Shown here piece by piece: positions 1 through 9,848 of a DNA stretch of 64,000 nt (the stretch's first letter is position 1; each line of letters begins with the position of its first letter). The notes below the pieces were generated by a model. It ran no database searches and was not told the DNA's origin. It saw only the letters and a program-made list of their open reading frames with translations. The translations under genes and the position numbers were made by a program. This DNA is from Pengzhenrongella sp031582905 (GTDB lineage Bacteria; Actinomycetota; Actinomycetes; Actinomycetales; Cellulomonadaceae), in NCBI RefSeq assembly GCF_031582905.1, contig NZ_CP133990.1, positions 372,001 to 436,000 on the forward strand. The letters run 5' to 3'.

Positions 1-1
1 C

Positions 2-2411
2 GCCGACGCGCTGCAGTACTACCTGTACGGGTACCAGCACCCCACCCCGGAGGACGGCTCCGTCTTCACCAGCGTCGACGTCCCCGAGACGACGACGGTC
101 ACCTTCTCCGCCGTGTTCGACTTCTCCACCTTCACCACGCACCTGCCGGCGGGCTCGTACACGTTCGCGCCGGGCGGTGGGTTCACGCTGCTCCCGGTGC
201 CGGACTTCGTGGCCGAGGCCGCGTACGACGCACCGGACGGGTACCCGGACTGGGCGGCGGGCGACACCTGGGACGACCACCGCGACCTGCTCACCGTCAC
301 CCCCGCAACCGCCCGCACCGAGGTGCGGGTGAGCGACCCCGAGGCACCGGGGGCAACGACGGCGTCGATCCGGCTGGACGCCTTCGAGGTCCCCGTGCAG
401 GGGGTCGACACCGACCTGCCCGGCCCGTACCCCGTCGTGCTGACCGTCGGGGGCCTCTCCGCCCAGCAGGTCACCACGCTCAAGGCCAACGGGTACGCGT
501 ACGTGTCGATGAACACCGGCTCGGTGTACTCCGACAGCGCCGCGCACACCGGCGCGTACAACGAGCTGTACCCGTACCGGGCCGGCACCTACGAGTACGA
601 CAGCGGCACCCTGCTGGGCTGGGCGTGGGGGATCAGCCGCATCGTCGACGCCATCAAGAACGACGCCGAGGCCGCGAACTCCCGCGACCTGGCGTGGGAC
701 CAGACCGCGGTCACCGGGGTGTCCCGCAACGGCAAGGCGGCCGTGCTCGCGGCGGCGTTCGACGAGCGCATCGCGGTGGCGGCGCCGAGCGACCCCGGCG
801 GCGGCGGGCTGAGCGGCTTCCGGTACTCGACCGAGGGGCAGATGTTCACGTACGACACCCCCGACGGCTTCGACGGCATCTACTCGCGCAACGAGACGGT
901 GCTGCGCGCCATGGGCATGCCGTACTGGTTCACGTCCAAGGCGCTGGACTTCCGCCCCGACAAGGCCGAGCACGCCCCGTTCGACCTGCACGCCGTCGCC
1001 GCGCTCGTCGCGCCGCGACCGCTCATCACGTGGACCGGCGAGGCCCAGCAGGCCTGGCTCAACTCGCCGAGCACGGTCGTGAGCCTGCAGGCGGCGCGGG
1101 AGGCCTACGAGCTGCTCGGTGCGGGGGACGACATCGCGTGGGTCGTGCGCGACGCCGCCCACGCCAACCAGGACCGCGACCTGCCCGACCTCGTCGCGAT
1201 CATGGACCGCGAGTTCGGCCGCAGCGACACGCTGACCCGCCGGCACCTGGCGACGCTGGCCGAGCCGGACGGCTCCGCCAAGGACGGCAGCGGCGTCATC
1301 TACCCCGAGGCCACCTTCGACAGCATCGCGGCGATGTCCCGCAGCCCGTACGAGCTCGAGCTCGTCGATCCGGTGGTCCCGCCCCGGCAAAGACACCCTG
1401 TGGAGCGAGGACACCTACGTCACCGCCGGCCAGGAGCGCACCCTGCGCTTCCACACCGACGCCCGCCAGGTCACCCTGACGCTCCCCGACGGACGCCGCC
1501 TCGTCCGCCCGGCCCCGCGCGGTGTCGCGACCTTCACGCTGCGGCCCGCCCAGGCGCAGGCCGGGCGGTACGTCGCCGAGACGCGCGACCACGGCCAGGA
1601 CCCGAGGACGGTCGAGCTCGCCGGCTTCTCGCTCGCCGACGCGCTGCGCCACGGGCTCAACCTCAGCAGCGGCTCACCGGACGGGATGGCGATCGGCTTC
1701 TCCAGCCCCGTCGACCTCGAGGCGGGCGACCCCGAGCTGCTCGTCGACGGCGTCCCGCTCAGCACGAGCGTCCACGACGACGGCACGACCGACGGCTACC
1801 TCCAGCGGTACGGCGTCTCGCTCAAGACCCGCGGCGCACCCGAGGGACCCTCGGACGGCACGACGAGCTTCGTGCTCGGCGTGCGTGACCTCCACCTGGA
1901 GGCGCTGCCGGGCTGGACGCTCGGCGTCGACGTCGCCGTGACGAAGGACCAGGTGCCGGACTGGCGGGGCGTGCTCGTGGACGGCTTCACCTCCCCGTTC
2001 GGCGAGGCACCGAGCTGGGCGTCGGACGACCTGCAGAACACCCCGCTGCACGGCAACCTCCATGGCGCCTGGCCGCTGTACCCCAACTCCGTCGACGACG
2101 ACGGTGCCCGGCCGACCACGGTCCCGACCGCGACCGCGTTCGACACCGCGATCACGGCCACCGACGGCGACGCCACCGGGGTCACGTTGCGGTTCAGCGA
2201 GGCGCTCGACCCGCGCGAGCTGGGTCTGGGCGTCGAGGACGCGGGCCCGTGGACGGTGCAGTGGGCCGCCGACGCGCGGTCCGCGCGCGTCACGTTCGAC
2301 GAGCCGCTGCCCCGCCGGGCGAAGGACGTGCGGCTCGTCGTGTTCCGCGCGGTCGACACCGAGGGGAACATGATCGGCGGCCCGCAGACGCTCAGCGCCC
2401 GCGTGCGCTGA
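2..2411 (+). CDS. CE15-like (glucuronoyl-esterase-type) alpha/beta hydrolase, 5' truncated, frameshifted
   Basis: The coding frame is already open at the left edge, so the N-terminus (and any signal peptide) is missing. The visible 803 codons hold an alpha/beta-hydrolase core. The nucleophile motif SRNGKAA lies near bases 720-740, followed by a PSDPGGGG stretch, LVAPRPLITW, and a DAAHANQ motif (about 1150-1170) that would carry the catalytic His. This order resembles carbohydrate esterase family 15, which cuts glucuronate esters between lignin and xylan. The usual Cys before the Ser-Arg is Val here, so the assignment is to the fold and neighbourhood, not to a proven substrate. One extra G near 1372 (in ccggtgg) breaks the frame. 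Removing it joins the core to a C-terminal beta-rich domain ending at 2411. A general secreted esterase is the alternative. Confidence 0.6.
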
Positions 2412-2456
2412 GCTGCGTGCGCTGAGCCCGCGTGCGCTGAGCCCTGAGCGACGGCC

Positions 2457-2491
2457 GAGGGGCGGGACGTGATGGCCACGTCCCGCCCTTC
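2457..2491. terminator. Bidirectional hairpin terminator
   Basis: The perfect 10-bp stem GGCGGGACGT / ACGTCCCGCC has a 7-nt loop and extends to about 14 bp with one wobble pair. It sits between the convergent esterase and GH35 genes. There is no clear U-tract, which is usual in this GC range. Confidence 0.65.
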
Positions 2492-2502
2492 GCCGTGCGC
2501 GG

Positions 2503-4140
2503 TCAGCGGTACCGGTACAGCCGGACGCGCTGGATCGCGAAGCGGCCGGGCTCGAGGCGCACATGGCGACCCTGGTGGGTCTGGTCGCCGTTGAGCCACC
2601 GACGGTGCTGCCAGACGCCGGCGTCGTCGTAGCGGCCCTCCTCGCAGCTGAGGATGCCGACGGTCTCGGTGCCGGCGTCGACCGGGTCGAACGTCAGGGT
2701 GACCCCGATGCCGCCGACCACGAGCTCGTCTGGCCCGGTGGCGATGACGATCGCGCCTGCGGGCAGCCGGGTGGTGTCCTTCGCCCGGTCCCCGACCTCG
2801 TTGATGACGCCGTCGGCCAGGCTCGGCGCGGCGATGCGCTCGTACCTCGCGGCGAGCACGACGTCGCCCAGCGGCACCCGGTGCGGCACCCGCTGGTCGT
2901 CGGCGGGCGGCAGCAGCCCGGTCATCGTGCCCTTCCCCGCGTGCTGCACCAGGAGCGGGGTGAGCTGCCGGACGACGTCGTAGGACGCCGCCAGCAGCCG
3001 TGCGGGTGTCTCCTCGATGGTCTCGATGCCGAACGGGGAGAATCCGATCGCGGCGTGCTTGCCGTAGGCGTACAGCGCATTGGCGGCGGCGTCGACGCTC
3101 CGAAGCGCCTCCGGGATGAACAGCGGGTTGCCGCTGCGGACGTACCTGTCGGCCCACTCGATGAAGTTCGGGAAGTAGATGTCGGGCGCGATGAAGTCCA
3201 GCGCCGGCGCGCCCGCGCGCCACACGTCGATGAGGTGCGGCAGCGGCCCGGCGCTCGGGTACTGGCCGGGCTGCGTCCCGGGGCGGATCAGCGCGGCGTT
3301 GGTGTACATCGGGAGGTCGAGCTCCGCCTTGCCCGCCGCCGTCACGGCCTGGACGTAGCGCGCGAACGCCCACGCCATGAACAGCTCGTCCGTCGCCGGC
3401 CCGGCGCCGAAGACGTCGGTCCAGGTGCCCTCGCTGCGCCCGCCGGCTGCGGACCACTGCGCGGCGAGCTCGGGGGCGAGGGTCTCGCGGTGCTCGCCCA
3501 GGTAGGCCATGAGCGCGGCGGGTACCGGGCCGGCGAAGGCGGCGTCGGCCTCGGGCGTGCGGTCGCGCGCCTCGGGGATCATGCCGATCTCGTTCTCCAC
3601 CTGCACGAGGACGACGACGTGCTCGGGGTCCGCCTCGCGCAGGTGACCCATCAGGGCCGCGAACGCCCGCGCGTCGGCGTCGCGGTTCGCGTCGTCGAAG
3701 GGGGTGAGGATCTCCAGCGCCTTGCCGCGCGAGTCACGCGAGCGCGGGAAGCGCGCGACGTCGGTCTTGACCCAGCCGGGTACGTAGGACGACATGCTGT
3801 TCTTCCAGCTGCCGAACCACAGCAGCACCAGGCGCATGCCGTACCCGTGGGCGTCCTCGACGAGCTCGTCGACACTTCTCCAGTCGAACTGGCCCTCGAC
3901 GGGCTCGACCACGTCCCAGTACACGGGCGCGACCACGGCGTTGAGGCCGAGCGCCTCGAGCCGTGACCAGTGCTCGGCCAGGAACGTCCGCTCGGCGCTG
4001 GAGTTGCCGAGCTCGCCGCCGCGGATGATGAACGGCGCGCCGTCGACGACGAGCTGGGTCGCGGTGCCGGACCGCTCCAGCCGGGGCAGCGGGGATCGGT
4101 CCTGCGGGTCGGGGCCGGGGGATGTGGAGGGTGTCGTCAC
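2503..4140 (-). CDS. GH35 beta-galactosidase (DUF5597-type)
   Basis: This 545-residue, cytoplasmic-looking enzyme has no signal peptide and would remove terminal beta-galactosyl residues. GH35 signatures are in order: the substrate-pocket start FIIRGGELGNSS (about residue 32), PVYWDVVEP, the acid/base Glu in QVENEIG, and a likely nucleophile Glu in FIPEALRS, followed by the DUF5597-type C-terminal beta domain. I chose the GTG at 4140 (VTTPST) because the frame farther upstream runs antisense through the neighbouring gene. A CAGACT hexamer lies 8 nt before that GTG, so the mRNA may be leaderless. The gene is divergent from the glycosyltransferase, with only 81 bp between starts. The exact substrate is unknown; galactosides from plant polymers are likely. 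Confidence 0.85.
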   Translation of the reverse strand: MTTPSTSPGPDPQDRSPLPRLERSGTATQLVVDGAPFIIRGGELGNSSAERTFLAEHWSRLEALGLNAVVAPVYWDVVEPVEGQFDWRSVDELVEDAHGYGMRLVLLWFGSWKNSMSSYVPGWVKTDVARFPRSRDSRGKALEILTPFDDANRDADARAFAALMGHLREADPEHVVVLVQVENEIGMIPEARDRTPEADAAFAGPVPAALMAYLGEHRETLAPELAAQWSAAGGRSEGTWTDVFGAGPATDELFMAWAFARYVQAVTAAGKAELDLPMYTNAALIRPGTQPGQYPSAGPLPHLIDVWRAGAPALDFIAPDIYFPNFIEWADRYVRSGNPLFIPEALRSVDAAANALYAYGKHAAIGFSPFGIETIEETPARLLAASYDVVRQLTPLLVQHAGKGTMTGLLPPADDQRVPHRVPLGDVVLAARYERIAAPSLADGVINEVGDRAKDTTRLPAGAIVIATGPDELVVGGIGVTLTFDPVDAGTETVGILSCEEGRYDDAGVWQHRRWLNGDQTHQGRHVRLEPGRFAIQRVRLYRYR

Positions 4141-4208
4141 GGCCGTGGAGTCTGCCACGGGGCGCTCACGGCCTCCGGGTGCGTCCTGTGCTCGGACGCA
4201 CGCGCGGC

Positions 4209-4214
4209 TAGCCT
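4209..4214 (+). promoter_or_regulatory. -10 box of a probable leaderless promoter
   Basis: TAGCCT (TAnnnT) lies 7 nt before the GTG start of the glycosyltransferase, which leaves no room for a ribosome-binding site. Confidence 0.5.
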
Positions 4215-4221
4215 GACCCGC

Positions 4222-5420
4222 GTGCTGATCGCCCACGTCTCGGACTGCTACCCGCCCCGGACCGGTGGCATCGAGTCCCAGGTCAGCGACCTGGCGGCGC
4301 GGCAGGTCGCCGCGGGGCACGAGGTGCACGTCCTCACCGCGACCCTGGGCGAGGGCGGCGAGCGGGGTGGGGTGGTCGACGTCGAGCAGGGCGTCCACGT
4401 GCACCGCCTGGGCGCCCGGATGCCGTTCGACCTCCCGGTGAACCCCGCGCAGTCGCGGCTGATCACCGCCGCGCTGCGCGACGTGCGCCCGGACGCCGTC
4501 CACGTGCACGCCGGGGTGCTCTCGCCGTTCGCCTTCGACGGCGCCCGCGCCACGCGCCGCGCGGGCCTGCCGCTCGCCATCACGTGGCACTGCATGCTCG
4601 ACGGCGTCGTGCCGCTGCTGCGGGCCGGTGCCCGTGCCTCCGGGTGGGCGGGTGCCCCGGCGGCGCTCAGCGCGGTGAGCGGGGTCGCCGCGGCACGGGT
4701 CGCCGAGGTCTTCGGGGCGCCGGTGTCGGTGGTGCCCAACGGGCTCGAGCTCGACCGGTGGGCGCCGGTGTCGGCCGTGCCTGCCGACGTGCCGGCCGAT
4801 GTGCCTGCCGACGTGCCTGGCGACGTGGCTGGCGGCGCGGGTGCCGTGCCCCCGTCCACCCCGAGCGGCCGCTGCGGCTGGTGGCGACCATGCGGCTCGC
4901 GCCGCGCAAGCGCGCGGTGCCGCTGGTGGACCTGGTCGGCCGCGCTGCGGCGCGGCTGCCCGCGGGTGCGCTGCGTCTGGACGTCATCGGTGACGGTCCG
5001 GACCGGGCCCGGGTCGCCGCCCGGGTGGCACGGCTCGGACTGGACGACGTCGTGACGCTGCGGGGGCGGCTGCCCCGTGCCGAGCTGCGGGCCGCGTACG
5101 CGGAGGCCGACGTGTTCCTCGCACCCGCCGAGCTCGAGGCCTTTGGGATCGCCGCGCTCGAGGCGCGCACGGCGGGCCTCGCGGTGGTCGCGCGCCGGGG
5201 CACCGGGATCGAGGAGTTCGTGGCCGACGGCACCGACGGCCTGCTCGTCACCGACGACGACGCGATGGCCGACGCCGTGCTGCGGCTCGCCGAGGACCCC
5301 GCGCTCCTGGCAGCCATGCGCACGCACAACGCCACGGTCCGCCCGGACCAGGGGTGGGACCGCGTGCTGCGCGCGGCCCAGGCGGAGTACGACCGCGCGG
5401 GGGTGCTGGCCGGCGCCTGA
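4222..5420 (+). CDS. GT4-family glycosyltransferase, frameshifted
   Basis: This GT-B fold transferase moves a sugar from a nucleotide donor onto a glycan or lipid acceptor. The N-terminal half opens with HVSDCYPPRTGGIESQV, the usual glycine-rich acceptor-domain start. The C-terminal half contains LVATMRLAPRKR, VIGDGPDR and the donor-site region with EAFGIAALEA (an EX7E-type motif near residue 310). A base is missing in the C-run near 4850. With it restored the protein is 399 residues, normal for the family. The break lies just after a linker of 12-bp repeats coding Pro-Ala-Asp-Val. The start is the GTG at 4222, with a TAnnnT box just upstream. The nearby GH35 gene is divergent, so a shared pathway is only suggested. 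Acceptor and donor cannot be read from the sequence. Confidence 0.8.
4777..4836 (+). repeat. 12-bp tandem repeat, five copies, inside the GT4 gene
   Basis: Units of the type GTGCCTGCCGAC follow head to tail (4777, 4789, 4801, 4813, 4825). They code V-P-A-D repeats in the hinge between the two Rossmann domains. The unit is a multiple of three, so copy-number change would keep the frame. Confidence 0.8.
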
Positions 5421-5443
5421 CGGGCACCGGCCAGCACCCCCGC
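5397..5443. terminator. Hairpin terminator overlapping the GT4 stop codon
   Basis: A perfect 17-bp stem starts GCGGGGGTGCTGG, and the TGA stop lies in its 13-nt loop. It separates the convergent glycosyltransferase and the small membrane-protein gene on the other strand. Confidence 0.7.
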
Positions 5444-5474
5444 GTCACGTGGCGGGTTGGACGCGCACCACGCG

Positions 5475-5964
5475 TCAGCGGCGGCGTCGTGCCCCGGTGA
5501 CGACCGAGCCGACCACCAGGGCGATCCCGGCGAGCGCGAGCAACCCGATGAACGCCAGCTCGACGTCGAAGCGGGCACCCGACGCGATCGCGATGAGACC
5601 CGCGCCGATGATCGCGATGACGAGCCCCCACACGACCGTGCCCACACGCAGGGACGGACGGGGCCCACGGTCGCCGTCGGGGGCCCCGTCCGGCGCCGCG
5701 TCACGGTCGCCCGGGACGGGCAGGGCGGTCGACCCGGATCCCGGCACGGCGGGCGGCACGCTGGCGGACCCCTGCTCGGCCGAGGGGTGCGGTCCGTCCG
5801 CTGCGGGTCCGGTCGCTCCGGGTCGAACGTCTCGAACACGAGCGTCGGGTCGTCGGTCCGGGCGTTCGCCGGGCGCCGGATCGGCGCGGTCGGCTGGTCG
5901 GCGTGCTGGCCGGCGCGCTGCCCGCCGAGGGGCAGGGGGCGGTCGCGTCGTTCTCGGTGCTCAT
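5475..5964 (-). CDS. Small two-helix membrane protein, twice frameshifted
   Basis: This is an unrecognised protein. Its ATG at 5964 overlaps the stop of the PspC gene by 4 bp (ATGA), so the two are translationally coupled. Read across two missing bases (near 5935 and 5783) it is 163 residues: a charged N-terminus starting MSTENDATAP, a soluble stretch with DDPTLVFETFDPERPDPQ, a Pro/Gly-rich linker, then two hydrophobic segments (VGTVVWGLVIAIIGAGLIAI and AFIGLLALAGIALVVGSVV) ending in RRRR. The FETFDPERPDPQ-like segment and coupling to PspC/LiaF-like proteins suggest a partner in envelope-stress sensing. That is inference only. Confidence 0.6.
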
Positions 5965-7587
5965 GAGTTCTCCTCCACGACGCGGACCTCGCCCGCGCCT
6001 GCTGTGATGCGGACGGCGAGGTCGACGTCGCCGTCGCCGTCCTGCACCTCGTCGCTCCTGAACTGGGTGCTGATGCCGGGCGAGAAGCCCGTGTGGAGCT
6101 CCCGGCCGTCCACGTCCCACCGGATCTCACCGGCGGTGAGGGCGATGTCGCCGGTGACCGCGGCGTCGTCGGGCACGACGACCAGCAGGCTGCCCGCGCT
6201 CGCGGAGATCGGGACGTCGATCGTGCGAGCGCCGAGCGGGACCTGCGTGAGGTCGACGGTCAGGTCGCCGAAGCCGGTGGAGATGCCGTCGCGGGCCTCG
6301 TCGGCCGTCATCGGCGTCCACACCTCACCGGACGAGACGCGGAACCGCCCGGAGTCACCGAGGAAGCCGACGCGCTCGTCCGAGCCGGTGACGAGAGCGA
6401 CCGGGATCGCGGCCAGGATGCCGACGATCGCGAGGAAGCCGAGGGTGCCGCTGGACCGCCCCCGCAGGCCGGCGATCATGATGGCGAGGCCGGTGAGCAC
6501 GATCCCGATCGCCAGGCCGGTCAGGCCGAGCGGGAGGTCGCCGAGCTGGTCCTCGCGCTCGAGCACGAGCAGGGTGGCCAGCCCGAGCAGGGTCAGGCCG
6601 ACGACGGCGCCGACGGCTCCGACGCCCGGCCCCTGGACGCGGGGCTTGCGGGGGCGGGGCGGCGGCGGTGGGACCGGTGGTCCCGGCCGGTAGCCGCCGG
6701 TTCCGTACGGACCGCCGGGTGCACCGGGGGCGTGCCGGCCCCACCGGTGGACCAGCTGGGTGCGGGCGGCGGGGGAACGGTGCCCGACGACGACACGGTG
6801 CCCGACGACGAGCCGGTGCCCGACGACGGCACGGTGCGCGACGCCGAGCCGGGGGAGGCGGGACGGTCCCCGTCCCGGGATGCGGTGAGGTCGCCGGGAC
6901 CGCGCCGTACCCGGGGTGCGGGACGGAGCCGCGCGGGTCCGCGGGGCGCGGGGCGGCCTGCCACGTGCCTTCGGCGGGGCCGGCCGTCCCGACCGGCTGA
7001 CGATCGCGGCGCCCGGCGGCGGCGATCACGATGGCGATGAGCGCGGCGAGGGCGGCCGCCCACAGCAGACCGTTGACCCACCCCAGCCCGCGGTCGTCCC
7101 ACCACCCGAACCAGCCGTTGCCGCGGTTGAGCCCGACCACCACGAACGCGATCGCTCCGAGCAGCGCGGCGTCGAACCGGCCGCGGATCGTCTCCTCGAG
7201 GTGGATGCGGCCGTCGATCTCCTCGGGCAGGAGCGCCCAGGCGAGGCCGTACAGCAGGAGGCCGGCGCCGCCGAACAGGACCGTGACGCCGAGCAGCCCA
7301 CGCACGAGGAGCGGGTCGATGCCGAAGCGGCGCGCGAGGCCGCCGCACACGCCACCGATCCAGCGGTCCTGCGTGCGCAGCAGGCCGGTCCGCCGCAGCG
7401 CGGGGAAGAAGCCGTCAGCGCGCGGCGTCGGGCCGGGAGCGGAGCTGGGCGTCGGGCCCGGGGTCGGGCCGGGAGTGGAGGTGGAGGCCCAGCCGCCTGC
7501 GGCGCCGGGCGTGGGGTCGGGGCGGGGCCCGGGGGCGGAGTCCGGCGGGACGGTCTGGTCGCCCGCCGGGGGTGTCGTCGATTCCAT
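5961..7587 (-). CDS. PspC-domain membrane protein with LiaF-like C-terminal domain, twice frameshifted
   Basis: This is a membrane-stress protein of the PspC type. After a Pro/Thr-rich N-terminus of about 55 residues comes the PspC domain (RTQDRWIGGVCGGLARRFG, then VRGLLGVTVLFGGAGLLLYG and WALLPEE). More membrane segments follow, then a long Pro/Ser/Gly linker, a second set of helices (GLAIGIVLTGLAIMIAG), and a C-terminal beta-helical domain like that of LiaF/toastrack proteins. Two bases are missing (near 6865 and 6730); with them the protein is 542 residues. The start is the ATG at 7587. The gene is divergent from a kinase that also carries a PspC domain, 135 bp away, and is coupled to the next small membrane gene. 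It probably forms one regulatory unit with both. Confidence 0.75.
6779..6850. repeat. 18-bp tandem repeat, four copies
   Basis: Units GGTGCCCGACGACGACAC (6779, 6797, 6815, 6833) encode the Ser/Gly/Thr linker of the PspC protein on the opposite strand. The period is six codons. Confidence 0.8.
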
Positions 7588-7722
7588 GCCCCGATCGTGT
7601 CGCGCCCGGGGCGCGGTGGGCATCGGGTACCCCCTGACCGGACCCTGAACGGGCCCCGGCCGTCCCCTGGCAGATGTCGTCGTCCGCCCCGGAGCGGGTC
7701 CGGGACGTGTGACGATCGGGGC

Positions 7723-9063
7723 GTGGAGACCCCTCTCGACCCGACCATGGGTGAGCGAAGTCCGCGGCCGCTGGGCCGCGTCGGCGTGCTGCCGCTGCGC
7801 CGGCCGCCCCACGGGCGCTGGGTCGCCGGGGTGGCGGCCGGGCTGGCCGCACACCTCGGCCTGCCGGTCGGGGTGCTGCGGTTGGCCCTGGTGGTCGGGA
7901 CGCTCGCCGGCGGTGCGGGTCTCGCGCTCTACGTCTTCCTCTGGGTCACGGTCCCCACGGCGGATCCGGCGCAGGTCGCCGAGGAGAGCCGCCCGGCGGC
8001 CCTGGCCCGGCTCGCGCCCCGGCTGCGGTCGACCGACCGGACCGTCCCGGTGACCGACATCGCGGTCGGCCTGCTGCTGCTCGCGGGAGCGGGACTGCTC
8101 GTCGCGACCCGCAACGGCGTCGACATCCAGCTCTCCTGGGTGCTGCCGACCCTCATCGTGCTCGTCGGGACGGCGCTGGTGTGGAGCCAGCTCGACTCCG
8201 TGCAGCGGGAGCGGTGGCTGTCCCGAGCCGGTGGGCGCACGCCGGTCAGTCTCGTCCGGCTCGCCGGCGGGATCGTGCTGGTCGGGGTCGGTGTGCTGCT
8301 GCTCGTCGGTCAGGACGAGCCGGTCGACGCGCTGGTGCGGTCGGGGGTCGCGGCGCTCGCGGTCCTCGCCGGTGCCGGTCTGGTCCTCGCCCCGTGGGGG
8401 CTGCGGCTCGTCCGTGAGCTGGGGGACGAGCGGGCCGCGCGCGCCCGCGAGGCGGAGCGGGCCGACATCGCCGCGCACCTGCACGACTCCGTCCTGCAGA
8501 CCCTCGCGCTCATCCGGGCCCGGGCGGACCAGCCCGCCGAGGTCGCGCGGATGGCACGCGCGCAGGAGCGCGAGCTGCGCGAGTGGCTCTACGACGACCG
8601 CTCCGAGCCCGGGACGTCGGTCGCGGCGGCGCTGCGGTCGGTCATCGCCGAGGTGGAGGACGGTCGCGCGGTGGCGATCGACGCCGTCGTCGTCGGCGAC
8701 CGCGTCCCGGACGCGGACACCGAGGCCCTGCTGCAGGCGACGCGCGAGGCGCTGGTGAACGCCGTCGTGCACGGGCGGCCGCCGGTGTCGCTGTACCTCG
8801 AGGTCGCCGACGACGCCGTGGAGGTCTTCGTGCGGGACCGCGGCGAGGGCTTCGAGCTGGCGACGGTGCCGCTCGACCGGTTCGGGGTGCGGGAGTCCAT
8901 CATGGGGCGGGTCCGGCGACGCGGCGGCACCGCGACGGTGACGTCCCGGCCCGAGCGCGGCACGGAGGTGCACCTGCGGGTCCCGGTCCGGACGAACGGC
9001 CATCATGACCCGGGCACGGACGGCGACAGCCGCCCGAACGGGCGGCGGGAGGACGGACGATGA
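7723..9063 (+). CDS. Sensor histidine kinase with N-terminal PspC domain
   Basis: This is a membrane sensor kinase of the NarL-partner (HisKA_3) type, 446 residues. The N-terminus holds a PspC domain (RWVAGVAAGLAAHLGLPVGV, then GGAGLALYVFLWVTVP). Four further hydrophobic helices run to about residue 235, then the dimerisation/phosphoacceptor box AHLHDSVLQTLALI (His near residue 252). The ATP-binding region has TREALVNAVVH (N box, near residue 343) and DRGEGFEL. I chose the GTG at 7723 because a GACGAT hexamer lies 6 nt upstream, as in other leaderless genes here. An ATG at 7747 is possible. The stop overlaps the response-regulator start (ATGA). Together they form a two-component system that probably reports on the PspC state of the membrane. 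Confidence 0.88.
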   Translation: METPLDPTMGERSPRPLGRVGVLPLRRPPHGRWVAGVAAGLAAHLGLPVGVLRLALVVGTLAGGAGLALYVFLWVTVPTADPAQVAEESRPAALARLAPRLRSTDRTVPVTDIAVGLLLLAGAGLLVATRNGVDIQLSWVLPTLIVLVGTALVWSQLDSVQRERWLSRAGGRTPVSLVRLAGGIVLVGVGVLLLVGQDEPVDALVRSGVAALAVLAGAGLVLAPWGLRLVRELGDERAARAREAERADIAAHLHDSVLQTLALIRARADQPAEVARMARAQERELREWLYDDRSEPGTSVAAALRSVIAEVEDGRAVAIDAVVVGDRVPDADTEALLQATREALVNAVVHGRPPVSLYLEVADDAVEVFVRDRGEGFELATVPLDRFGVRESIMGRVRRRGGTATVTSRPERGTEVHLRVPVRTNGHHDPGTDGDSRPNGRREDGR

Positions 9064-9761
9064 GCGAGAGCGGTGGGCCGGTGGCCGGGTCGGCCGGCGG
9101 GCCGGTCGGCGGCGCGGTGGACGTCGTGCTGGTCGACGACCACCTGATGTTCCGCACCGGGGTGCGGGCCTCGCTCGACGCGCGCGTCCGGGTGGTGGGC
9201 GAGGCCGACGACGTCGGCTCCGCGATCGCTCAGGTCCGCGCGCTGCGGCCGCCGGTGGTGCTGCTCGACGTGCACCTGCCCGGGGGCGACGGCGGTGGTG
9301 GTGCGGAGGTCATCACCGCGTGCGCCGATCTGCTGGCCACCACGCGGTTCCTCGCGCTGTCCGTCTCCGACGCCGCGGAGGACGTCGTCTCGGTGATCCG
9401 CGCGGGCGCTCGCGGCTACGTCACCAAGGCGATCTCGGGGCCGGACCTGTCCGACGCCGTCCGGCGCGTCGCCGACGGCGACGCGGTCTTCTCGCCGCGG
9501 CTGGCGGGCTTCGTCCTGGACGCGTTCGGCACCGCGGCCGGTGACGTCGCGATCGCCGACGACGAGCTCGACCGCCTCTCGGCCCGGGAGCGCGAGGTCA
9601 TGCGGCTCATCGCCCGCGGCTACAGCTACCGGGAGGTCGCCTCGGAGCTGTTCATCTCGATCAAGACCGTCGAGACCCACGTCTCGGCGGTGCTGCGCAA
9701 GCTGCAGCTGTCGTCCCGGCACGAGCTCACGCGGTGGGCGGCGGCGCGGCGCCTGCTCTGA
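9060..9761 (+). CDS. NarL/FixJ-family response regulator
   Basis: This 233-residue DNA-binding regulator is the partner of the preceding kinase and overlaps it by 4 bp. The receiver domain has DDHLMF near residue 27, the phospho-acceptor Asp in VVLLDVHLPGGDGGG (near residue 70) and the conserved Lys in ARGYVTKAI. The LuxR-type helix-turn-helix is LSAREREVMRLIARGYSYRE followed by LFISIKTVETHVSAVLRKL (residues about 175-225). The receiver carries a Gly-rich expansion (GGDGGGGAEV) after the acceptor Asp. The likely targets are the divergent PspC genes and itself. Confidence 0.9.
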   Translation: MSESGGPVAGSAGGPVGGAVDVVLVDDHLMFRTGVRASLDARVRVVGEADDVGSAIAQVRALRPPVVLLDVHLPGGDGGGGAEVITACADLLATTRFLALSVSDAAEDVVSVIRAGARGYVTKAISGPDLSDAVRRVADGDAVFSPRLAGFVLDAFGTAAGDVAIADDELDRLSAREREVMRLIARGYSYREVASELFISIKTVETHVSAVLRKLQLSSRHELTRWAAARRLL

Positions 9762-9765
9762 CCGC

Positions 9766-9801
9766 CGCGCCGGCCGCACCGGCCGCGCCGGCCGCACCGG
9801 C
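9766..9801. repeat. 18-bp direct tandem duplication, intergenic
   Basis: CGCGCCGGCCGCACCGGC occurs twice in a row (9766-9783, 9784-9801) just after the response-regulator gene. The remainder of this 87-bp gap is similar low-complexity GC sequence. Confidence 0.7.
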
Positions 9802-9834
9802 ACGATCGGCGCCGGCAGCACCGGGCCGGAGCTC

Positions 9835-9840
9835 TACGCT
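9835..9840 (+). promoter_or_regulatory. -10 box of a probable leaderless promoter
   Basis: TACGCT lies 8 nt before the ATG of the following small membrane-protein gene. Confidence 0.45.
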
Positions 9841-9848
9841 GGGCGCCC

